From positions 1,674,001 to 1,738,000 of the forward strand of contig NZ_CP166245.1 of assembly GCF_033597815.2 (NCBI RefSeq): DNA of 64,000 nucleotides. The letters are read 5' to 3'. Of the stretch, positions 28,156 through 40,025 are shown piece by piece. The stretch is from Staphylococcus sp. KG4-3. Lineage in GTDB: Bacteria; Bacillota; Bacilli; Staphylococcales; Staphylococcaceae. Made by a program: the position numbers and the translations under genes. A model generated the notes under the pieces. The model searched no databases and was not told the origin of the DNA. It saw nothing but the letters and a program-made list of their open reading frames with translations. Each line of letters begins with the position of its first letter. Positions within the stretch are counted from its first letter, which is position 1.

Positions 28156-29916
28156 TTATAGTACGTTTGCATAACCTTCGAAGATTTTCCCTTGATTAGC
28201 ATCTACAGTAATTAAAACGTCATTTTGGATATTTGAAGTAGCATTTTCAACACCAACTATTGTAGGAATTCCTTTTTCTAAACCAATAATCGCGCTTGGT
28301 GATGTAATACCATTTTCTTCTGTAATAAGACCGATTGCTTTCTCAATATAAGGTACAAGCGTTTCATCTACAGAAGTTGTAACGATAATTGATTCTGATA
28401 AGTCTTTACCTTCTAATTCACTAGCATCATTCACAACTAAAGTTTGTCCGACAACTGAGTTTCTTCCAACGCCTTGACCTTTAGCAAGTTCGTCCCCTAC
28501 AAGGTGTAATTTCATCATGTTTGTAGTACCTTTTTCACCTGTTGGTACACCTGCAGTGATAATAATTAAATCACCATTTTGAACTCTTTCAGTTTCAACT
28601 GCAGTTGCTACCGCATTATTTAATAATGCATCTGTAGTCTTACGTCCTTCTTTAACTACTGGGTGGATACCCCATACTAAAGCACATTGACGTGCCGTTT
28701 CTGCACTAGGTGTCACAGCAATAATATCTGATTGAGGACGGTATTTAGAAATTGTACGTGCAGTTGAACCACTTTCTGTAGCAGCAACAATTGCTTTAAC
28801 GCTTAAGTTTAAAGCAGTATGGGCAACTGATACACCAATTGCATTAACTAATGAAGTTTCAACTAATTTAGTGCGGTCAGATAATAGTTTTTTATAATCT
28901 TGAGCAGCCTCTGCTGAAACTGCGATATTACGCATAGTTTTAACAGCTTCTTCAGGGTATTGTCCTGCAGCTGTTTCACCAGAAAGCATAACAGCATCTG
29001 TACCATCATAAATTGCGTTAGCAACGTCACTAGCTTCCGCACGTGTCGCACGTGGATTACGTTGCATAGAATCTAACATTTGCGTTGCTGTAATTACAGG
29101 TTTACCTAATTTATTACATTGTCTAATTAAATCTTTTTGGACCATTGGCACTGATTCAGGTGGGATTTCAACACCCATATCGCCGCGGGCAACCATTAAA
29201 CCATCAGAAACTTCAAGAATTTCTTTGATATTATCAATACCTTCTTGGTTTTCAATTTTAGGAATAATACTTATATTTGTATTTTTTTGTGCTTCCAATA
29301 ATTTACGAATATCTAATACGTCGCTTGGACGACGTACGAAACTTGCAGCGATAAAATCTACGCCTTCACTGATACCAAATTTAATATCTTCAGCATCTTT
29401 ATCAGTGATACCTGGTAAACTAACTTTTACTCCTGGTAAGTTAACACCTTTTTTATTTTTTAATTCTCCTGTGTTTAAAACATCACAAAGAACTTCGCCA
29501 TTAGCTTTATCAATTGATTTAACTTGTAATTCAATTAAACCATCATCTAAAAGGATATAAGAACCTTCGTCTACGTCATTGATAAGGTTATCATAAGTTA
29601 CTGAGAATTTGTCTGAAGTACCTTCTACTTCAGTCATACTAACGATTACTTCACTACCCTTTTCAAGTTCAATCACACCATTTTGCATGTTGTGTGTACG
29701 GATTTCAGGACCTTTCGTATCTAGTAAAATTCCAACTGTTTTCCCTAATCTCTTAGAAACTTCGCGAATAGTATCGATTCTCGCTTTATGTTCTGCATGG
29801 TCACCATGAGAGAAGTTTAAACGCGCCACATTCATTCCAGCTTTAATTAATTTCTCAAGCATTTCTTCTGATTCAGACGCAGGTCCAATTGTACAAACAA
29901 TTTTAGTTTTTCTCAT
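28156..29916 (-). CDS. pyk: Pyruvate kinase
   Basis: It makes pyruvate and ATP from phosphoenolpyruvate. The signature [13 protein letters not shown] and the metal-site motif [12 protein letters not shown] are intact. At 586 residues it has the extra C-terminal domain (about 475-586, related to the mobile domain of PEP-using enzymes) that is typical of Bacillus and Staphylococcus. It lies 20 bases after pfkA, with a GGGAGG site: a two-gene glycolytic operon. Confidence 0.98.
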   Translation of the reverse strand: MRKTKIVCTIGPASESEEMLEKLIKAGMNVARLNFSHGDHAEHKARIDTIREVSKRLGKTVGILLDTKGPEIRTHNMQNGVIELEKGSEVIVSMTEVEGTSDKFSVTYDNLINDVDEGSYILLDDGLIELQVKSIDKANGEVLCDVLNTGELKNKKGVNLPGVKVSLPGITDKDAEDIKFGISEGVDFIAASFVRRPSDVLDIRKLLEAQKNTNISIIPKIENQEGIDNIKEILEVSDGLMVARGDMGVEIPPESVPMVQKDLIRQCNKLGKPVITATQMLDSMQRNPRATRAEASDVANAIYDGTDAVMLSGETAAGQYPEEAVKTMRNIAVSAEAAQDYKKLLSDRTKLVETSLVNAIGVSVAHTALNLSVKAIVAATESGSTARTISKYRPQSDIIAVTPSAETARQCALVWGIHPVVKEGRKTTDALLNNAVATAVETERVQNGDLIIITAGVPTGEKGTTNMMKLHLVGDELAKGQGVGRNSVVGQTLVVNDASELEGKDLSESIIVTTSVDETLVPYIEKAIGLITEENGITSPSAIIGLEKGIPTIVGVENATSNIQNDVLITVDANQGKIFEGYANVL

Positions 29917-29936
29917 TATTATTTCCTCCCAGTATT

Positions 29937-30938
<1,002 letters not shown>

Positions 30939-30992
30939 CTAAAAATACCATAAAATTTAGCCTGGTGCCATTAAAATAAGGCTTTGTGACTA

Positions 30993-31038
30993 ATGTAAAC
31001 GTTTTTAATCCAACGAATCTTTTAGAAAGCGTTTCCTT
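30993..31038 (-). promoter_or_regulatory. Two cre-like sites upstream of pfkA-pyk
   Basis: The plus strand reads ATGTAAACGTTTTTAAT (30993-31009) and TAGAAAGCGTTTCCTT (31023-31038), both with the AA-n-CG core of CcpA sites, 29 bp apart centre to centre. They lie about 90-135 bp upstream of pfkA, a place suited to activation. Confidence 0.5.
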
Positions 31039-31122
31039 TAATTTAATTATAAATAGAACTTTAGACCTTTTATTTAATACCTTTTATTTAAAATAATTAA
31101 ACAAATTAAATAGTTTTTATTT

Positions 31123-31169
31123 AAAAAAACAAAAAGAAGCCCTAGGTTATTAGAACTTCCTTTTGTTTA
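31123..31169 (-). terminator. Terminator of accD-accA
   Basis: AACAAAAGGAAGT and CTTCTTTTTGTT pair around a loop containing CCTAGG, followed on the minus strand by TTTTTTAA. It starts a few bases after the accA stop. Confidence 0.75.
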
Positions 31170-31174
31170 CTATT

Positions 31175-32119
31175 TTATTCTTTATAAGAACCTATCATTC
31201 TAAATTTTTGATAGCGATCTTCGACAAGCTGTTCTTTACTGAACGAATTTAATTCTTTTAAATGTGCCTCAAAAGTACGTTTAATATTTTGAGCTTGTGT
31301 TTCAACATCTTGATGAGCTCCACCTAAAGGCTCTTTTACTACTTCGTCTGCAATCTTTAATTCATGTAAATCTTCTGCAGTAATTTTCATCGTTTCTGCT
31401 GCTATTTTTGCGAGGTTACTATCTTTCCATAATAATGCTGATGCACCTTCTGGCGAGATGACTGAATATGTACTATTTTCAAGCATTAATATTCGATTTG
31501 TAATGCCTAATCCTAGAGCACCACCACTACCACCTTCACCAATAACAATTGAAATAACAGGTACAGTTAATGCAGCCATTTCCACTAAATTTCGTGCAAT
31601 AGATTCACTTTGACCACGCTCTTCTGCAGCTTTACCTGGATAAGCACCCTTTGTATCGATAAAAGTAATAATCGGTCTATTAAACTTTTCAGCTTGTTTC
31701 ATTAATCTCAACGCTTTGCGATAACCTTCTGGATGCGCCATACCAAAATTACGATAAATATTATCCTTTGTATCTTTACCACGTTGTTGTCCTACAACAG
31801 TAACTGGTTGACCATTTAAATAACCTATACCGCCAATCATTGCTGGATCATCTCTATAATTTCTATCTCCATGCAATTCAATAAATGAATCAAAGATATG
31901 TGGAATATAGTCCAATGATGTTGGACGCTCTTGTAAGCGTGCTAATTGCACACGATCCCATGGTTTAAGATTAGTATATACTTTTTCAGTTTCTCTATCT
32001 AGAGATGCTTCAAGCATTTCTATTTCCTCTTGGAGATCCACATCATTTTTTTCTTGAGATTCCTTTAAGGATTCGATTTTATTTTTTATTTCAAAAAGTG
32101 GCTTTTCAAAATCAAGCAT
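31175..32119 (-). CDS. accA: Acetyl-CoA carboxylase carboxyltransferase subunit alpha
   Basis: With AccD it transfers the carboxyl group from biotin to acetyl-CoA, giving malonyl-CoA for fatty acid synthesis. 314 residues, normal length. The crotonase-like core has [17 protein letters not shown] and the oxyanion segment [13 protein letters not shown]. The start overlaps the end of accD by 8 bases, with an AGAGGTG site inside accD, so the two subunits are coupled. Confidence 0.98.
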   Translation of the reverse strand: MLDFEKPLFEIKNKIESLKESQEKNDVDLQEEIEMLEASLDRETEKVYTNLKPWDRVQLARLQERPTSLDYIPHIFDSFIELHGDRNYRDDPAMIGGIGYLNGQPVTVVGQQRGKDTKDNIYRNFGMAHPEGYRKALRLMKQAEKFNRPIITFIDTKGAYPGKAAEERGQSESIARNLVEMAALTVPVISIVIGEGGSGGALGLGITNRILMLENSTYSVISPEGASALLWKDSNLAKIAAETMKITAEDLHELKIADEVVKEPLGGAHQDVETQAQNIKRTFEAHLKELNSFSKEQLVEDRYQKFRMIGSYKE

Positions 32120-32978
32120 TTATTTTCACCTCTTGATGCATTTTTAGAATATTAGAGAGTGTCGTTCTCATTTCTTTTCTATGTACAACTTTATCTAATT
32201 GTCCATGCTCTAATAAAAACTCTGATGTTTGGAAATCATCAGGTAATTTTTCATTGATAGTTTGTTCAATGACACGTCTACCCGCAAAGCCTATCAATGC
32301 TTTAGGTTCACTAATATTGATATCACCAACAGATGCGAAACTTGCAGAGACTCCACCTGTTGTTGGATTTGTTATATAAGAAATATATAACAATCCAGCG
32401 TCAGCATGTCTCTTTAATGATACACTTGTTTTACCCATTTGCATTAACGAAATAATGCCCTCTTGCATTCTTGCGCCACCGCTTGCTGAGAACAAAATGA
32501 ATGGCAAGCGATTTTCGATGCAGTGTTCAATAATTCTGCAAATCTTCTCACCTAATACTGATCCCATACTGCCCATTCTGAACCGAGCATCCATTACAGC
32601 GACGCCATATGTAATGCCATCCAACTGTGCTGTTCCTGTAACGACAGCTTCATTCAAACCAGTTTTTTGCTGATCTTTATGAATTTTTTCTTCATAACTC
32701 GGAAAATCTAATGGATTAGCTGAGGTCATTCCTCTATCAAACTCAGTAAACGTACCTTCATCTGAAATAGCCTCAATGCGTTTATGTGCCGTTAAAGCAA
32801 TATGATGATCGCAATTAAAACAAACATTTAAGTTTTCTGCTAATTCTTTTGTATACATAATTTTTTTACATTTAGGACATTTTGTCATAATCCCTGCTGG
32901 TACATCACTTTGTTTCGAATCAGATACAGTTACGTACTTTTTCTTTTTACTACTTCTATTGAAAAAATCTTTAAACAT
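32112..32978 (-). CDS. accD: Acetyl-CoA carboxylase carboxyltransferase subunit beta
   Basis: Partner of AccA. The N-terminal zinc ribbon has CPKC and CFNC pairs (about residues 32-35 and 51-54); the crotonase core carries [14 protein letters not shown]. Start is the ATG at 32976-32978, six bases after GGAGG; seven further upstream codons are open but lack a site. 288 residues. Confidence 0.97.
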   Translation of the reverse strand: MFKDFFNRSSKKKKYVTVSDSKQSDVPAGIMTKCPKCKKIMYTKELAENLNVCFNCDHHIALTAHKRIEAISDEGTFTEFDRGMTSANPLDFPSYEEKIHKDQQKTGLNEAVVTGTAQLDGITYGVAVMDARFRMGSMGSVLGEKICRIIEHCIENRLPFILFSASGGARMQEGIISLMQMGKTSVSLKRHADAGLLYISYITNPTTGGVSASFASVGDINISEPKALIGFAGRRVIEQTINEKLPDDFQTSEFLLEHGQLDKVVHRKEMRTTLSNILKMHQEVKINA

Positions 32979-33056
32979 TGTAAACCTCCACTTAACCATC
33001 GCGATCTTAGTTCAATATTATTCTTACATAATATATGAGATCAGCGTTAATGAATA

Positions 33057-34289
33057 TTATTTATCTAAGTCTGTTAATTTCATTGTTTTGTCATAAACAT
33101 CTTCAGGGTTAACGTCTATTCTAGCAACACCTGATTCCATTGCAGCTTTCGCAACTTCTCTAGCTACTGAAGGTGCTACTCGTTTATCAAAAGGACCTGG
33201 TATACAATAATCCGCGTTTAGCTCGTCAGGTTTAATTAAATCAGCAATTGCTTCAACTGCAGCTTGCTTCATTGATTCATTAATATGTGTAGCTTCTACA
33301 TCTAAAGCTCCTCTGAAAATACCTGGGAATGCTAACACATTATTAATTTGGTTAGGATAATCTGAACGACCCGTACCAATTACCTTAGCACCAGCTTCTT
33401 TTGCTACATCTGGATTTATTTCTGGATTTGGGTTTGCCATAGCAAAGATAATTGGATCATCTGCCATCGATTCGACCATTTCTTTTGATAATAAATCTGC
33501 TACTGATACACCAATAAATACATCAGCATCTTTAATAACATCACTTAAACTACCATCAATTTTATCTCTGTTTGTCCATCTTGCGACATAAGATTTTGTA
33601 TCATTCATACCAAATGAACGATCTTCATAAATCGCGCCTCTTGAATCACACATAATCATATCTCTTACTCCATAAGAATAAAGTAATTTTACGATAGCTA
33701 TACCTGCTGCTCCAGCACCATTTAATACTACTTTAATGTCAGATAGATCTTTGTCTACAATTCTTAATGCATTAATCATGCCTGCAACCGTAACAATGGC
33801 TGTTCCATGTTGATCATCATGAAAAACAGGAATTTTCGTTTCTTTTTTCAAACGTTCCTCGATTTCAAAACAACGTGGTGCAGAAATATCTTCCAAGTTT
33901 ATGCCACCATAATTAGGTTCTAGTAATTTCACTGTATTAACAATTTCGTCTGTATCAGTTGTGTCTAACGCAATTGGTACGCCGTCAATTCCTGAGAAGC
34001 TCTTAAAGAGTACAGCTTTACCTTCCATTACTGGTATACTCGCTTCAGGTCCAATATCGCCCAAACCTAAAACTGCTGTACCATCAGTAACAACTGCTAC
34101 TGTATTACCTTTCATTGTATACTCAAAAACTTTTCGTTTGTCTTCGTGAATTTCTTTACATGGTTCTGCTACACCTGGAGAATAAGCTAAGCTCAATTCT
34201 TCTTTATTTGTAACTTTTACTTTTGGTGAAACTTGTAATTTTCCTTGATTTCTTCTGTGCATTTCTAAAGCGTCGTCTCTTAAAGTCAT
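33057..34289 (-). CDS. Malic enzyme (malate dehydrogenase, decarboxylating)
   Basis: It converts malate to pyruvate and CO2 with NAD(P)+. The 410-residue form is the short bacterial type. The catalytic region has the tyrosine in LAYSPGVAEP, a lysine in PVMEGKAVLFKSF, metal ligands in VFHDDQHGTAIV and the nucleotide site VLNGAGAAGIA. Whether NAD or NADP is preferred cannot be read off. AGGGG site; it precedes accDA in the same direction. A remarkable inverted repeat lies upstream. Confidence 0.95.
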   Translation of the reverse strand: MTLRDDALEMHRRNQGKLQVSPKVKVTNKEELSLAYSPGVAEPCKEIHEDKRKVFEYTMKGNTVAVVTDGTAVLGLGDIGPEASIPVMEGKAVLFKSFSGIDGVPIALDTTDTDEIVNTVKLLEPNYGGINLEDISAPRCFEIEERLKKETKIPVFHDDQHGTAIVTVAGMINALRIVDKDLSDIKVVLNGAGAAGIAIVKLLYSYGVRDMIMCDSRGAIYEDRSFGMNDTKSYVARWTNRDKIDGSLSDVIKDADVFIGVSVADLLSKEMVESMADDPIIFAMANPNPEINPDVAKEAGAKVIGTGRSDYPNQINNVLAFPGIFRGALDVEATHINESMKQAAVEAIADLIKPDELNADYCIPGPFDKRVAPSVAREVAKAAMESGVARIDVNPEDVYDKTMKLTDLDK

Positions 34290-34332
34290 GTAAACCTACC
34301 CCTTTACATTCGATTAGTATAAATATCATTTC

Positions 34333-34432
34333 ATATATATTTTTATTACAAAGCAACTCAAATTACAAATGATATCGTTAACATTTTTGCCAATTTACTC
34401 TTGAAGTTATTATTTGTAATAAAAATATATAT
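34333..34432. repeat. Perfect 20-bp inverted repeat upstream of the malic enzyme gene
   Basis: ATATATATTTTTATTACAAA at 34333-34352 is the exact reverse complement of 34413-34432. The 60-base interior holds a third, shorter ATTACAAAT at 34362-34370. The left arm lies about 45 bp upstream of the malic enzyme start. It may be a regulator-binding pair or a large hairpin in the leader. Confidence 0.85.
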
Positions 34433-34477
34433 ACAGCTAAATTATTATATATTTTTAGAATCTTAATTTATAGAAAA

Positions 34478-34515
34478 TAAAAACTGATGGCAAATTTATG
34501 CTCAACCATCAGTTT
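34478..34515 (-). terminator. Terminator downstream of the dnaE remnant frame
   Basis: AAACTGATGG pairs with CCATCAGTTT around a 13-base loop and is followed on the minus strand by TTATTTTC. It lies 31 bases after the stop of the out-of-frame dnaE segment, not after the premature stop. Confidence 0.88.
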
Positions 34516-34545
34516 ACTATACCATAGTTTATAGCGCTATTAAAG

Positions 34546-34827
34546 TTAAATAATTCGAATATCCCATGGTGAAAAGTGTTGAATCAATTTTTCTATTATA
34601 TTATTTTCTCTAGGAATAAAGCCGATTGTCTTTATTACATTTTGACTTTCATCAAAATACTGTACAGGAATATTACTTTCCTTTGAATCTTTTATTAAAA
34701 TTTTATCTATCTCTAACTCATCAATTTGATTACGAATAACAATTTTTTGTGCATGTTGAAGCTTGGATTGCTCAAAACTTTCAATTGATTCGATTTTCTT
34801 TATAATAAGTTGCTGCTTATTATTTCT
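34546..34827 (-). pseudogene. dnaE: C-terminal segment of DnaE in a shifted frame
   Basis: Read from AGA at 34825-34827, this segment gives 93 codons without a stop (RNNKQQLIIKKIESIESFEQ onwards, ending SPWDIRII). By recall it aligns with the last part of S. aureus DnaE, which ends in a similar PSDIRLI. It is the missing C-terminus of the gene upstream, displaced by one missing base in an A5 run. It has no start codon or ribosome binding site of its own. Confidence 0.88.
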
Positions 34828-37748
34828 TTTTCAAATTTCCCACTTATTATTAACATTTGATCTTTGTTCAATTCTGTTTCATATTTTTTAAATATCTCAG
34901 GGAAAACAACACCATCTAAATTATTGATGCCATCATTCAAAGTTATAAAAGCCATATTTTGACCATTTTTCGTTCTAATCTTTTTAAAACCGTCAATTTG
35001 AATGAAGATAGGTTGGTGATCTCTCGCATTGGATAATTTATAAATACCTAAGTACTGTTTTTGTTCAAATGCTTTCTCAACAGGATGAGTTGACACATAA
35101 AATCCTAAGTATTCTTTTTCGTAATCGCTAAGCATCTTATCAGGCAATTCTTCTTTGTCTTCATAATTCGTTTTAGGTGTGAGTACATCAAATATAAAAC
35201 CATCTTGCTCGACATCTGAAACATCATCTAACACTTGGTCTATAGATTGTAATAATGTCGCACGATTTTTACCTAATGTATCAAAAGCCCCTACAAGTAT
35301 CAATGCTTCTAATAACTTTCTAGATTTAATTCTTTTAGGAATGCGTCTCGTAAAGTCAAAGAAATCTTTGTAATTTCCATTTTCTTTTCGTTCATCAACG
35401 ATAAGTTTGACACTTTGATATCCAACACCTTTTATCGCCCCAATAGACAAGTATATTCCTTTATTAGTTGCTTTATAAAACCAATGACTATAATTAATAT
35501 TGGGTGCTAAAATATTGATATTTTGATGTTTTGCTTCATCAATCATTTGTGCAGTCTTCTTCTCACTACCAATTGAGTTGCTTAATATATTCGCATAAAA
35601 ATAATTTGGATAGTACACTTTTAGATAACCCATAATATAGGCAATTTTTGAATAACTAACTGCGTGAGCACGAGCAAAGCCATAATCAGCGAATTTTAAG
35701 ATTAAATCGAAAATCTGTTTACTTAATGCTTCTTCATAACCATTTTTTATTGCACCATTTACAAAATGTTGTCTTTCACTTTCAAGTACAGCACGATTTT
35801 TTTTACTCATAGCTCGGCGTAAAATATCCGCTTCACCATAATTGAAATTCGCAAACTTACTCGCAATTTGCATAATTTGTTCTTGATAAATAATAACACC
35901 ATACGTCTTTGATAATATTGGTGCTAAATCTTGATGTAAATATTGTACTTTGTCTGGGTTATGTCGACGAGAAATATAAGTTGGTATCTCTTCCATTGGT
36001 CCAGGACGATAAAGTGATGTTACGGCAACTATATCTTCGAAATGTTCAGGCTGTAACCTCTTCAATACATTTCTAATCCCATCAGACTCTAACTGGAAAA
36101 TACCAGTCGTGTCACCTTGGGATAATAATTGAAATACTTGTTTATCATCAAAAGGTATTTGTTCAATATCAATATCTATCTGCATGTCATATTTTACTTG
36201 TTTCACAATCTGATGAATAATTGAGAGGTTTCTTAATCCTAAGAAGTCAATTTTTAACAATCCGATTCTCTCTGCTTCTGTCATCGTCCATTGTGTCAAC
36301 AAGCCTGTATCTCCTAATGTGAGTGGCGCATAATCGTAAAGTGGGTGGTCATTTATAATTATGCCTGCCGCATGTGTAGAAGTATGACGAGGAAGCCCTT
36401 CTAGTTTCTTACATATTTCAAACCAACGTTCGTTACGATGATTACGATGAACAAATTGCTTAAAATCTTCTTGTTGATAAGCTTCATCTAATGTAATCCC
36501 TAATTTATGAGGTATTAGTTTCGAAATTTCATTCAATGTTATTTCATCAAAACTCATAATTCTACCCACGTCTCTGGCCACAGCTCTTGCAAGTAAATGC
36601 CCAAAAGTCACGATACCCGCAACGTGAGTATCACCATATTTCTCTTGGACGTATTGAATCACTTTATCTCGATGTGTATCTTCAAAATCTATATCAATAT
36701 CTGGCATCGTCACACGCTCTGGATTTAAAAAACGTTCGAATAAGAGATTGTATTGAATAGGATCTATCGTTGTAATATTTAATAGGTAACTGACTAAAGA
36801 CCCAGCTGCCGAACCACGTCCTGGGCCTACTAATACATCATGCGTTTTAGCATAATGAATCAAATCACTTACAATTAAGAAATAATCTTCAAAGCCCATG
36901 TTAGTAATAACTTTATATTCATGTAATAACCGTTGCTTATAAGTTTCAAAATGCTTTTGCTTTAAATCCATATCATTTAATTTCGTCTCCAATATTTGCC
37001 ATAAATATTGTTTTGACTGTGTGTTATTTGGCGTTTTGAATTTAGGCAAGAGAGATTGATTATAAGTTATCTCAGCTTGACATATATTTTCAAGCTGATT
37101 TGTTTGTTCCCATACTGCTTCACTTAATTCTAAATTATCTAGTTGTGTTTTTGAATATAGATGTGCATCATAATCTTTCGGTTCACTCACCAAATCTAGT
37201 TTACTATTATCTTTAATAGCTGATAATGCGGTTAGTGTATCTGAGTCTTGCTGATTTAGATAGCGCGTACTTTGTGCCCATACAATTGGCAAATCAAATG
37301 TATATTGACTCGTATGGTTGACATATACGTATGAGTAATCCTCAAATTTTGTTACTAATGCCTCATTAGATGATGAGACATCTTTAAAAATAACGACAAG
37401 GTGTTCTATATATTTTTTCAACCATTCTACAGGGGTTTCTGTTTTTTCTTTCATTTTTATAGCAGAAGATAACTTAAATAAATCTTTAAGACCTATATTG
37501 TCTCGTGCTAATACTATTGTTTCAACGACATCTAATCCATCTGTAACGTTAACAGTCATACCAAAGATAGGATGAATATTTGCTGCGATACACGCATCAT
37601 AAAATTGTGGATAACCATATAATACATTTGTATCTGTTATAGCTAATGCTGTATAACCTTCTTTAGCAGCTTTAGCAACGACATCTTTAATTCTCAAACT
37701 AGAATACAACAAGTCATACGTCGTATGAACATTTAAATGTACTACCAT
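34800..37748 (-). CDS. dnaE: DNA polymerase III alpha subunit DnaE, frameshifted near 3' end
   Basis: This is the error-prone, primer-extending replicative polymerase of Firmicutes (with PolC). The N-terminal PHP domain is present (LNVHTTYDLLYSS). The catalytic core follows with VGPGRGSAAGSLVSYLL and the metal-binding MPDIDIDFED; then the HhH region and a partial OB domain. The frame ends at 982 residues from the ATG at 37746-37748, whereas joining the shifted tail gives about 1067, close to the S. aureus length. The break is at 34827-34831. It follows nrnA by 21 bases. The gene is essential in relatives, so a sequence error or tolerated truncation must be considered. Confidence 0.93.
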   Translation of the reverse strand: MVVHLNVHTTYDLLYSSLRIKDVVAKAAKEGYTALAITDTNVLYGYPQFYDACIAANIHPIFGMTVNVTDGLDVVETIVLARDNIGLKDLFKLSSAIKMKEKTETPVEWLKKYIEHLVVIFKDVSSSNEALVTKFEDYSYVYVNHTSQYTFDLPIVWAQSTRYLNQQDSDTLTALSAIKDNSKLDLVSEPKDYDAHLYSKTQLDNLELSEAVWEQTNQLENICQAEITYNQSLLPKFKTPNNTQSKQYLWQILETKLNDMDLKQKHFETYKQRLLHEYKVITNMGFEDYFLIVSDLIHYAKTHDVLVGPGRGSAAGSLVSYLLNITTIDPIQYNLLFERFLNPERVTMPDIDIDFEDTHRDKVIQYVQEKYGDTHVAGIVTFGHLLARAVARDVGRIMSFDEITLNEISKLIPHKLGITLDEAYQQEDFKQFVHRNHRNERWFEICKKLEGLPRHTSTHAAGIIINDHPLYDYAPLTLGDTGLLTQWTMTEAERIGLLKIDFLGLRNLSIIHQIVKQVKYDMQIDIDIEQIPFDDKQVFQLLSQGDTTGIFQLESDGIRNVLKRLQPEHFEDIVAVTSLYRPGPMEEIPTYISRRHNPDKVQYLHQDLAPILSKTYGVIIYQEQIMQIASKFANFNYGEADILRRAMSKKNRAVLESERQHFVNGAIKNGYEEALSKQIFDLILKFADYGFARAHAVSYSKIAYIMGYLKVYYPNYFYANILSNSIGSEKKTAQMIDEAKHQNINILAPNINYSHWFYKATNKGIYLSIGAIKGVGYQSVKLIVDERKENGNYKDFFDFTRRIPKRIKSRKLLEALILVGAFDTLGKNRATLLQSIDQVLDDVSDVEQDGFIFDVLTPKTNYEDKEELPDKMLSDYEKEYLGFYVSTHPVEKAFEQKQYLGIYKLSNARDHQPIFIQIDGFKKIRTKNGQNMAFITLNDGINNLDGVVFPEIFKKYETELNKDQMLIISGKFEKEIISSNLL

Positions 37749-37769
37749 GAGCAAATACCTCCAATCTTT

Positions 37770-38705
37770 CTACAATTTATTATTTAATGCGTCTGCCAAT
37801 TCATTAAAACGAGCCCAATCGCTCACCGACACACCTGAAGCATTTGGGTGTCCGCCACCTCCAAAGTCACTAGCAACATCATTGATAATGATACCTTTAG
37901 ACCTAATACGGCATCTAATCTCAGACCCTTCATCTACAGCAAAAATCCATATTTTTAAGCCTTGTATATCTGCAATAGTATTTACAAATAATGACGCTTC
38001 ATTTGCTGCAATATCAAATTGCTCGAGGATATCTTTGGTAATGATGACTTTACAAAAGCCTTTGTCATTCAAATCAAAATGTTGCAATACATAACCTTGG
38101 AAAGGTAATAATTTGGGATCTTTTTCACCCATTTTATTAAGTTCTTCATTATGGCTGAATGGAAAGGTCAACAATTGGCTTGCCACACTCATTGTATGAG
38201 ACGTCGTATTGTTAAATAGGAAACGTCCTGTATCGCCTACAATACCTAAATAAAGTACTCTCGCTACTGAAGCATCTATAATTGATAAATCGTTAAAATG
38301 TTCTATAAAATCAAATATAATTTCACTTGTTGAAGATGCTTGATCATTCACGTAGTTAATATCACCATATTGATCTACTGCTGGATGATGGTCAATCTTG
38401 ATTAACATACGTCCCTTGTCAAAACGTTCATCACTAATTCTAGGAGCGTTAGCAGTATCACAGACAATTACGAGTGCATCTTTATATTGATCATCAGCTA
38501 TTTCATCAAATGTCCCTATAAAGTCTAATGAAGGTTCCGACTCCCCTACTGCATAAATATACTTGTCTGGGAACTTTAATTTTAGATAATTTTTCAAACC
38601 TAATTGTGAACCATAAGCATCTGGATCTGGTCTTACATGCCTATGTATAATAATCGTTTCTGCTGCTTCTACTTCTTGCATAATTTGGTTAAACGCTTTA
38701 GTCAT
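37770..38705 (-). CDS. nrnA: DHH-family nanoRNase / pAp phosphatase NrnA
   Basis: It degrades oligoribonucleotides 2-5 nt long and hydrolyses 3'-phosphoadenosine 5'-phosphate. The DHH domain shows VCDTANAPR and KIDHHPAVD; the C-terminal DHHA1 domain has [10 protein letters not shown], which binds the substrate. 311 residues, full length. It lies upstream of dnaE with a 21-base gap, in the order conserved in Firmicutes. Confidence 0.96.
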   Translation of the reverse strand: MTKAFNQIMQEVEAAETIIIHRHVRPDPDAYGSQLGLKNYLKLKFPDKYIYAVGESEPSLDFIGTFDEIADDQYKDALVIVCDTANAPRISDERFDKGRMLIKIDHHPAVDQYGDINYVNDQASSTSEIIFDFIEHFNDLSIIDASVARVLYLGIVGDTGRFLFNNTTSHTMSVASQLLTFPFSHNEELNKMGEKDPKLLPFQGYVLQHFDLNDKGFCKVIITKDILEQFDIAANEASLFVNTIADIQGLKIWIFAVDEGSEIRCRIRSKGIIINDVASDFGGGGHPNASGVSVSDWARFNELADALNNKL

Positions 38706-38732
38706 CTCTATACTTCCTTTTCACTTTTATAT

Positions 38733-40025
38733 TTAATCTATCATCTGACAAATTATCATTGCTTTAGCTACTTGTTGACTATCACTTGTCATTGTTATTT
38801 CTAATTTAGCAAAATTTCTTCCAACATCTAACATTTCATAATGTACATGTATTTCCGACTCAATTTGAACTGTTTTGATATATATAATATTCAAACTTTC
38901 TATCATAACTTCTAGTTTTTTTAGTTTTCTCATTTCATAACGTACTGTTTCTTCTATGATTGCTACAAAAACTGCTTTGCTTAATGTACCATATTGGTTA
39001 GTTAGTAATGGAGTAGTCTGCACTTGTATGCCATCATTAGCAATAGTAATATGCTTTGCAATTTGATCATTGATTGTTTCACCGACTTGAGGTTGTCTAC
39101 TCAATAGTTGCATGGCTGTCAGTACATCTTTTCTTGTGATAACCCCTATAAGCTTCTTGCTTGGTGTAATCACTGGTAGCAATTCAATACCTTCCCAAAT
39201 CATCATATGTGCACAATTAGCAACAGTTGTTGATAATTGTACATTAATTGGCGCTTTTGTCATAAATTGTGCAAGGGTATCATTTTCTTGCATCTTTATA
39301 ATCTCTTTGCTAGTCACTATGCCCACAAGTCGCCATTCATCATCTATAACTGGAAATCTTGAATGACCTGTTTCACTTGCTTTAACTTTATAATCATTGA
39401 GAGACATATGATCAAATACCACTGTGTCTTCATTTACAGGTTTAACAATATCCTCAACGACTAAAATTTCTTTGCGAATCATTTGGTTATACATTGCTCT
39501 ATTAATAATATTTGCAACTAGGTATGTATCATAATTCGATGAAAGTATTGGTAGATCATGGTCATCTGCATACTTGATTATTTCAGGTGAAGTATTAAAT
39601 CCACCTGTAATAAGTACTGCACTTCCTCTTTTTAATGCTGCTAATTGCACGTCTTTACGGTTACCAACAATCAGCAAAGTGTGCGCGCTTAAATATTTTA
39701 CGACATCCTCTATTTCCATCGCACCTATTGCAAATTTTGTGAGAGTTTTAATTAATCCATTTCTACCACCAAGTACTTGACCATCTATAATCTTTACAAT
39801 TTCAGCAAAAGTTAATTGTTCAATTTGTTCTCGTGATTTCTTCTCAATGCGAACAGTACCGACCCTATCAATTGTAGCTACTAAACCAATTTGGCCAGCA
39901 TCTTTGATAGCACGATAAGCTGTCCCTTCAGAGACATTGAGATCTTTCGCAATTTTTCTAACAGAAATTTTTTGACCAACTGCTAGAGATTCTATATATG
40001 ATAAAATTTGTTCATGCTTTGTCAT
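38733..40025 (-). CDS. HTH-DRTGG-CBS-hotdog regulatory protein (YtoI-like)
   Basis: It has four parts. An N-terminal winged helix (residues 1-60, VRKIAKDLNVSEGTAYRAIKDA) could bind DNA. A DRTGG domain (about 70-180, GSAVLITGGF) follows. Two CBS motifs (about 190-310) suggest adenine nucleotide binding. A C-terminal hotdog-fold domain completes the 430 residues. This matches B. subtilis YtoI, which has no settled function. It is probably co-transcribed with nrnA-dnaE, 27 bases upstream of nrnA. Confidence 0.87.
   Translation of the reverse strand: MTKHEQILSYIESLAVGQKISVRKIAKDLNVSEGTAYRAIKDAGQIGLVATIDRVGTVRIEKKSREQIEQLTFAEIVKIIDGQVLGGRNGLIKTLTKFAIGAMEIEDVVKYLSAHTLLIVGNRKDVQLAALKRGSAVLITGGFNTSPEIIKYADDHDLPILSSNYDTYLVANIINRAMYNQMIRKEILVVEDIVKPVNEDTVVFDHMSLNDYKVKASETGHSRFPVIDDEWRLVGIVTSKEIIKMQENDTLAQFMTKAPINVQLSTTVANCAHMMIWEGIELLPVITPSKKLIGVITRKDVLTAMQLLSRQPQVGETINDQIAKHITIANDGIQVQTTPLLTNQYGTLSKAVFVAIIEETVRYEMRKLKKLEVMIESLNIIYIKTVQIESEIHVHYEMLDVGRNFAKLEITMTSDSQQVAKAMIICQMID

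Noticed and set aside
34800..34835. Programmed -1 frameshifting in dnaE like that of E. coli dnaX
   Set aside because: The site GAA AAA GAA is not an X XXY YYZ heptamer and I see no clear stimulatory stem after it; single-tRNA or transcriptional slippage is not excluded but is less likely than mutation or error.
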